From contig JAGCBE010000015.1 of NCBI GenBank assembly GCA_017652345.1, positions 1-9,145 of the forward strand: a stretch of DNA of 9,145 bases. The letters are read 5' to 3'. A program made the translations under genes and the position numbers. The notes under the pieces are model-generated. The model saw nothing but the letters and a program-made list of their open reading frames with translations. It had not been told where the DNA came from and searched no databases. Origin of the DNA: Methanobrevibacter sp. Its GTDB lineage: Archaea > Methanobacteriota > Methanobacteria > Methanobacteriales > Methanobacteriaceae. Positions 4,892 through 9,145 of the stretch are shown here, piece after piece (positions within the stretch are counted from its first letter, which is position 1; every line of letters starts with the position of its first letter).

Positions 4892-5772
4892 TATGCTTTA
4901 AATCCTACAACCTTGTAAGGCACTAATTCACCATTACTTGTCTGTCCGGCTGCGTTATAAGTAGGATAACGGTTAGCATTATTAATAGATAATGTATTAC
5001 CTGAAGGAATTCCAGTACTTCTATATCCCATAATACCACCACCAACCTTTGTAATAGTTGCTGCCTTGTCAACAGGAACTAATCCGGAAGAAAAGTTTAG
5101 TGTAGGCTCATTAGTTGCATATAATGCAAATACACAATAATAAACATAATCAGAAATGTTTTTATTTAAATTAATGATCTGAGCAGCAAAATTCTCTGAA
5201 GGATCCGGATTAGTCCATAATACTTCAGCTTTTAAGCCTGTCGGCGCATTTTCAAGGGCTGTTACTCTGCCATCAAGCTGACTTGCAAGTAATCCGGCAG
5301 CATTAGCTGTATTCTGCGCAAGAGTTACATCTGTAGCTTTTCCATAGTATGAAGGAAGCTCTCCACCAAGCTTTAATGAATCATCTGCTACTGTTGATCC
5401 TGTAACACCGTAAACAGTAAGACGAGTACCAACCAAAGCACATAATACTTCAGCACCGGCAAGATAAGCTCCATCAGGAAGGGCCTGTCCATTAATTGTA
5501 AGAGCTGTCACCTGAACAGTATCTACTGTGAAAGTATCACCTACAACATAATTAGAAGTAGCTGTAAATCTAAACAAAGCCTGATCTGAATCAGATCTTG
5601 TAAGAGCGTGTACTGTTCCAGTTGTTAACTCTGTAGCCGTTCCAATTGCCTGATCTGATATAGCTTTAATAATGAGATCAAGGCTTTCTGTGTTTACATT
5701 TTCAACCGTTAAAGGATTGAAAAGATCTGCACCTTCATAAACTTTTAAACCATAATTGTCTGTTGTCTGCAT
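4891..5772 (-). CDS. Phage fibre protein (head or tail fibre, putative receptor-binding)
   Basis: This is a 293-residue, Thr/Ala/Gly/Asn-rich, mostly beta protein. The N-terminus (NYGLKVYEGADLFNPLTVEN, 6-25, and a short helix to about 42) looks like a virion attachment segment. A beta domain follows at about 45-130. A linker contains LGGELPSYYG (135-144), a motif common in tail-fibre shafts, followed by a short helical/coiled-coil stretch (about 150-175). The C-terminal domain (from about 183, EVLWTNPDPSENFAAQ, ending PYKVVGFKA) resembles C-terminal domains of fibre proteins and may contact the host or its glycans. phi29 gp8.5 head fibre is of similar length (about 280), but which structure carries this protein cannot be told. 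AAAGGAGGTATTAAATT precedes ATG 5772. It lies between the coiled-coil appendage gene and the small Cys-rich gene, whose start overlaps its stop by one base. Confidence 0.82.
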   Translation of the reverse strand: MQTTDNYGLKVYEGADLFNPLTVENVNTESLDLIIKAISDQAIGTATELTTGTVHALTRSDSDQALFRFTATSNYVVGDTFTVDTVQVTALTINGQALPDGAYLAGAEVLCALVGTRLTVYGVTGSTVADDSLKLGGELPSYYGKATDVTLAQNTANAAGLLASQLDGRVTALENAPTGLKAEVLWTNPDPSENFAAQIINLNKNISDYVYYCVFALYATNEPTLNFSSGLVPVDKAATITKVGGGIMGYRSTGIPSGNTLSINNANRYPTYNAAGQTSNGELVPYKVVGFKA

Positions 5773-5787
5773 AATTTAATACCTCCT

Positions 5788-6387
5788 TTAAACTATAATA
5801 TTATATCCGTTAATAACTATATCTGAGCATGAAGCATTAAGCGCAACAATTTCAGTAACAGTTTTTCCACGCTGTGCAAGCGTTGAAATAGTTATTGCAT
5901 CTGTTAAATGGAAATTACCTAAGTAATCAAACATTTCCTGAATTGTTACATATGCGCCTGTAAACTGATTCAATACTCTAATAGCTCCGAAGGCTTTGGT
6001 TGTTTCTTCAATAATATAATCATTATTCTGAGCTATTGCTGTATCAGTATAAGCATTAGCAAGATAAATTACATTTGCAAGCCTATCATCATATTCTGCA
6101 AATTTTGCATCCTGTAAGGCCATCCTTGCGTTTACAGTATTGATAAAATTCTGTGTTGATACTTCCAAGGCTGCCATATCACCATTAAGGCGCTGAATTT
6201 GTGCATCAATAGTAGCCTGATAAGCTGCAATTTTTTCATCAATTTCCTGATCCGCATAAGCTTTAGCTGCGTCAAGTATTTCTTCTTTTACAAAATCAAC
6301 ACGATTTTGTAATTCAGTAACACGCTTCAAGATCCAGTCCAGATTGATCATCTCACCGTTCTGGTATGGTACTCTTACATTCCACAT
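5788..6387 (-). CDS. Coiled-coil tail/appendage structural protein
   Basis: The 199-residue protein has an N-terminal segment PYQNGEMINLDWILKRVTEL (7-26); a motif of the type NLDWLxKRV is common at the start of virion appendage proteins in phages of gut bacteria and probably anchors the protein to the particle. A long helical region follows (about 22-132), rich in Ala, Gln, Asp and Glu with heptad-like spacing, and likely forms a trimeric coiled coil. The last 65 residues (from about 135, AIRVLNQFTGAYVTIQEMF) form a compact mixed domain ending in INGYNIIV, which could be a cap or an attachment site for the fibre. The start at 6387 follows AAGGAGGTGGAAAA, overlapping the end of the lower collar gene's stop region. 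It is placed between collar and fibre genes, so a connecting tail or appendage role is inferred. No enzymatic residues are visible. Confidence 0.8.
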   Translation of the reverse strand: MWNVRVPYQNGEMINLDWILKRVTELQNRVDFVKEEILDAAKAYADQEIDEKIAAYQATIDAQIQRLNGDMAALEVSTQNFINTVNARMALQDAKFAEYDDRLANVIYLANAYTDTAIAQNNDYIIEETTKAFGAIRVLNQFTGAYVTIQEMFDYLGNFHLTDAITISTLAQRGKTVTEIVALNASCSDIVINGYNIIV

Positions 6388-6399
6388 TTTTCCACCTCC

Positions 6400-7023
6400 T
6401 TAATCATACATCATAATACAAAATTCATTGATAAATACATCAGCAATATGATCATATAAATTCCACTTCCAAGCGTTATACTCACTAAGAAGCATTTCTT
6501 GGCTCATGGTAATACCCTGATTTCCTTTTTTCACTTCTGTATTAGTAACATCATTATTGCTGCTATCTACATTGTGTACAGTTGTATCAGTTGTATTATC
6601 CACTCTGTTACTATCCTGAGCAGTAACCTGTAATAAATTAGAATCATAAGCAGCTTTGGAAGAAGTTAATGTATTTCCACCTCCACCGGTTACATTACCA
6701 ACGTTCCATCCATCGCTGGAAGCTTTTGCATGTATTTCTGTTACTGTAGTAACATCAACATTAAACAGCGCTTCATACTTAAAATTATAAGCTTCCACCC
6801 AGCGCTCAAAATTATGGAACCATTTTTCACTCCATACAGCGATCTGAAGCTTCATCATTTCAAAATCCGGATACAGCAGCGCAAAGCTTCTTCCTTTTTT
6901 CAAAATCTCATTTATTAATATTTCTTTATCAATGCCTTCAGGAAGTGTAAGATGCTCAAAAAGATCATCGTTTAAAGATGTTCCGTAGTCGTGAAGTCCG
7001 GCTACCGTTAGCTTCGATAACAT
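6400..7023 (-). CDS. Lower collar (tail connector) protein, phi29 gp11-like
   Basis: The lower collar protein joins the connector to the tail knob in phi29-type virions. The 207-residue sequence has the family layout: an N-terminal LTVAGLHDYGTSL...LTLPEGIDKEILINEIL (5-41), a hydrophobic acidic segment LLYPDFEMMKLQIAVWSEKW (49-68), the helix FERWVEAYNFKYEALFNVD (72-90), a low-complexity Thr/Asn/Ser/Asp/Gly stretch (about 108-165), and a conserved C-terminus GNQGITMSQEML...WNLYDHIADVFINEFCIMMY (167-206). It is shorter than phi29 gp11 (about 293), mostly in the low-complexity part. ATG 7023 is chosen for the AAAGGAGG site eight bases upstream and because it matches the family start; this makes the gene overlap the connector gene by 59 bases in another frame. 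An extension to 7104 would have no ribosome binding site. Confidence 0.82.
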   Translation of the reverse strand: MLSKLTVAGLHDYGTSLNDDLFEHLTLPEGIDKEILINEILKKGRSFALLYPDFEMMKLQIAVWSEKWFHNFERWVEAYNFKYEALFNVDVTTVTEIHAKASSDGWNVGNVTGGGGNTLTSSKAAYDSNLLQVTAQDSNRVDNTTDTTVHNVDSSNNDVTNTEVKKGNQGITMSQEMLLSEYNAWKWNLYDHIADVFINEFCIMMYD

Positions 7024-7999
7024 CCGAATCGCCTCCTTTCGCCTCTTTGGCCCCTGTCTGCCCCGTATCGTATACAGTTGCTTTAGCATAAAGCTGACCT
7101 TCAAGCTCCGGAAAGACTTCTATAGTCTTTTCAATTGAAAGCTGAAGATGATCCAAGAAGTAATTGAAACGTGCAACTGATTCAACGTTATTGGATTCGA
7201 TCTCATTGGTTACAAGCCTTTCCTTCTTTTCATATTGGATATTAGCTATGCCGATTTCAGTATCAAACTGATTCATGATAGATCGATAATCCTGTATAAG
7301 CTTATCTGTAATATAATTACGGCCTACATCCAGATCGATGAAATTAAACGGTTCTTCATTGGTTAATGGAGAAGTTTTATCTATTGCATCCTTCTTCTTT
7401 AATTTATCTTTATCAAAAACAATTAAAGGCTTACCGGAGTTTCTTGCGTCAAAAATAGCTTTTAAAGTAGCAGCACCGGCTTCTGAATTGGCTCCTACAA
7501 TATAAGCATATTTTGAATTGATAATTGACTGATCAATGGAAGCTACTAAAAGCGCTAATCTTTCTGCATAGAAGTCCACTATATCAAGAATACCTCTGTA
7601 ATCACCGGTTATCTTGATAAGTCCGGCTCCTTCATAGATCACTTCTGATTCAGGCATTGTAAAATAGGGATTAGCTGTTCTGATCTTAGTCGGCTGCATC
7701 TGTACACCAATGCCGGAAAGAGTAGCCGGCGCCGGAATAATACCAAAGCGATCTTCAATTGATAAAGCGTATTTATTTGTATCGAATACACCAACAAAGC
7801 CCATAGCAAGGACTGTAAAGGTATAAATATCTTTATCCCAATGATCCGGAACACCAAGATCAAATTTAGATACAAACCTCTGATATAAGCTTCTCCAGAT
7901 GTAATAATAAACTTCTGAAGAAAAGTTTATATCAGACTGAGGGATCTTATGACCCCTCATCTGATTCAGAGTGCTTGCATAATATGGTAAAGGTATCAT
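6965..7999 (-). CDS. Upper collar/connector (portal) protein, phi29 gp10-like
   Basis: The dodecameric connector forms the head vertex through which DNA enters and leaves, and is the docking site for the packaging motor. The 344-residue protein begins with a helical region (YYYIWRSLYQRFVSKF, 31-46), has a beta-rich wing (about 85-135), a helical stem (about 137-165), then a segment IVFDKDKL/FNFIDLDVGRNYITDKL, and the characteristic KKERLVTNEIESNNVES (258-274) with following helices (to about 300), as in connectors of gut phi29-like phages. Length fits gp10 (about 309) with a C-terminal extension rich in Gly, Lys and Arg. ATG 7999 is preferred over TTG 8014 because the TTGGAGGTG there is the ribosome binding site. 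It lies 23 bases after the capsid gene; its last 59 bases are shared with the lower collar gene. Confidence 0.87.
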   Translation of the reverse strand: MIPLPYYASTLNQMRGHKIPQSDINFSSEVYYYIWRSLYQRFVSKFDLGVPDHWDKDIYTFTVLAMGFVGVFDTNKYALSIEDRFGIIPAPATLSGIGVQMQPTKIRTANPYFTMPESEVIYEGAGLIKITGDYRGILDIVDFYAERLALLVASIDQSIINSKYAYIVGANSEAGAATLKAIFDARNSGKPLIVFDKDKLKKKDAIDKTSPLTNEEPFNFIDLDVGRNYITDKLIQDYRSIMNQFDTEIGIANIQYEKKERLVTNEIESNNVESVARFNYFLDHLQLSIEKTIEVFPELEGQLYAKATVYDTGQTGAKEAKGGDSDVIEANGSRTSRLRNIFKR

Positions 8000-8022
8000 G
8001 TTAAGCACCTCCAATATTTACA

Positions 8023-9145
8023 TTAATCAAGTACCAGAACAACAAAATTTTCTGTCTGATCATTAAACCACCTAGCAGTCCAGTTATACCAGTTGTTGAA
8101 ATAACGGCCCCTAGGATTTTCGATTGATCTTACACCCTCATCAATCATAGTAATTCCAAGTGCTTCTTCATCAAAGAGAACACCGATTACATTGCTGCAA
8201 GTCTGAGCATCGTCTGTAGTGTAGCATGTACCATCAACATCAAGCACATTAGGCTTACCCTGTACAGTTGTAGGATCATCAATTGACTGCCAATAATTTA
8301 CTCTTTCAAAGCCACCAATTGAAAGGAACTGAGTATTGTAAATTCCGGAAAGAGCTGAAGCATCAACCTGATTCATGAAATTAGAATTCATGAAGATATT
8401 CAGGAATTCATCAGGAGTATGGCGCATGATAGGCTTAGAAAGTGCTGCTCCGTTATAGCTTGTGATATTAGCATGGAATTTAGCTGTTCTTTCTTTCAGG
8501 AGATCCTTCAGCGTATTAAGACGGCCATAAAACCATTTAGCGAAAGGCTCAAATTCATCAGCAGAAAGATAATTAGTAATATCAATTGTGCTGTTTCCGG
8601 TATCAGCCTGATACTCTGAAAAGAGATGCACAACTCTATCACCGCCTTCATAGCATGCAGCCATGATCATATTGTTAACTGTAAGACGGCTTTCAGCTTC
8701 AATCTTCTGGTTAATCTGGTTAACAAGATTCTGAGCCTGAGCTGCTACGAATGAACCAAAATCAGCTGAAGAAGAAAATGCCTGTCTAAGCTGATCTTCT
8801 GTAGTTGTTACAACAAGCTCTTTAACGTTGCCACCATAGAAGTTAAACTGTACAGCCTTCTGCTTATTAACAAGGAAAGGATCACAATCAGAAATATCAT
8901 TTCCGTCTGCGATATTAAAAGCTTCATCATCAATGAAGTCAAGATCAAGAACAGTTACTTTTCTTGTAATTCCTCCCCATTTCTGCGTATCCCTCATAAT
9001 AGACGGATAAATAGGATCATAGGATCTGGAAGAATAAATACTTCTTGTAAGCACCTGAGAAAGCGCTTTATTAATCTGATCATATCCGGCCTGTAAAACT
9101 GTAGTGCCTACAGCGATAAATTCAGATTCATCAATTGGCGCCAAA
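8023..9145 (-). CDS. Major capsid protein, phi29 gp8-like, 5' end cut by window edge
   Basis: The frame is open from the right edge to TAA at 8023-8025, giving 373 full residues; the true start lies outside the window, and the TTG at 9144 is only the first complete codon. phi29 gp8 is about 448 residues, so perhaps a few dozen N-terminal residues are missing. The sequence is typical of an HK97-fold capsid protein of this group: an N-terminal helical region (visible 5-30), a mixed domain with a long helix rich in Gln/Asn (QAQNLVNQINQKIEAESR, about 138-155), a helix around FEPFAKWFYGRLNTLKDLL, and a C-terminus with NPRGRYFNNWYNWTARWFND then TENFVVLVLD, close to the ending common in gut phi29-like capsid proteins. 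The gene is the most upstream one seen and is followed by the connector gene, the usual partner in morphogenesis. There is no sign of a scaffold gene in the window. Confidence 0.87.
   Translation of the reverse strand, partial: LAPIDESEFIAVGTTVLQAGYDQINKALSQVLTRSIYSSRSYDPIYPSIMRDTQKWGGITRKVTVLDLDFIDDEAFNIADGNDISDCDPFLVNKQKAVQFNFYGGNVKELVVTTTEDQLRQAFSSSADFGSFVAAQAQNLVNQINQKIEAESRLTVNNMIMAACYEGGDRVVHLFSEYQADTGNSTIDITNYLSADEFEPFAKWFYGRLNTLKDLLKERTAKFHANITSYNGAALSKPIMRHTPDEFLNIFMNSNFMNQVDASALSGIYNTQFLSIGGFERVNYWQSIDDPTTVQGKPNVLDVDGTCYTTDDAQTCSNVIGVLFDEEALGITMIDEGVRSIENPRGRYFNNWYNWTARWFNDQTENFVVLVLD

Noticed and set aside
6730..6918. 62-codon plus-strand open frame
   Set aside because: It is antisense to the lower collar gene with no ribosome binding site; the minus-strand frame has clear family motifs.
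7639..7875. 78-codon minus-strand open frame
   Set aside because: It is another frame inside the connector gene, hydrophobic by accident of AT-rich codons, without a ribosome binding site.
8419..8619. 66-codon plus-strand open frame
   Set aside because: It is antisense to the major capsid gene and has no supporting signals.
1..9145. Alternative genetic code, as in some gut phages
   Set aside because: TAA, TAG and TGA all end genes at sensible places, mostly right next to the following start, and no conserved protein needs a stop to be read through.
1..9145. CRISPR arrays, tRNA genes, insertion sequences, integrase or attachment sites
   Set aside because: No regularly spaced repeats, cloverleaf-like sequences, transposase or recombinase motifs were seen; gaps between genes are at most about 90 bases.

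Overview
The window is part of a virulent-type bacteriophage genome, related to the phi29/picovirus group (small podoviruses with protein-primed replication). Two sets of genes support this. One is a family B DNA polymerase with the protein-primed arrangement of Exo and Pol motifs. The other is a block coding for a phi29-type major capsid protein, connector (portal) and lower collar protein. The DNA is AT-rich and nearly every gene has a strong AAAGGAGG-type ribosome binding site, which suggests a low-GC Bacillota host, possibly a gut Clostridia or Erysipelotrichia. The host is an inference. All stop codons fit the standard code (TAA, TAG and TGA are all used as stops).

Every gene I can support lies on the minus strand, so transcription runs from right to left. 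From the right edge the morphogenesis block is: major capsid protein (5' end cut by the window edge), upper collar/connector, lower collar protein (overlapping the connector gene by 59 bases), a coiled-coil tail or appendage protein, a fibre protein, and a 51-residue Cys-rich protein. A 90-base intergenic region follows. It holds a near-consensus sigma-70 promoter (TTGACT, 18-base spacer, TATAAT) whose -10 box lies inside a 14-bp palindrome. This is the most obvious regulatory site in the window.

Downstream of that promoter is a compact block of replication and accessory genes: a 105-residue P-loop NTPase, a 121-residue acidic protein (possible single-stranded DNA-binding protein), a GC-rich hairpin with a T-rich tail (terminator or attenuator), a ribbon-helix-helix DNA-binding protein, six further small proteins joined by overlaps or a few bases, and the DNA polymerase. 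The last small gene (167 residues) sits directly in front of the polymerase, where phi29 encodes its terminal protein. The polymerase is open for 702 codons and runs off the left edge of the window without a stop.

The reading is a replication module (polymerase, candidate terminal protein, candidate SSB, NTPase, RHH regulator) placed downstream of, and co-oriented with, the capsid and tail module. phi29 differs: its replication and structural genes diverge. The packaging ATPase, lysis genes, any tail knob gene and the genome ends must lie outside the window. There is no sign of integrase, IS elements, tRNA genes or CRISPR arrays.
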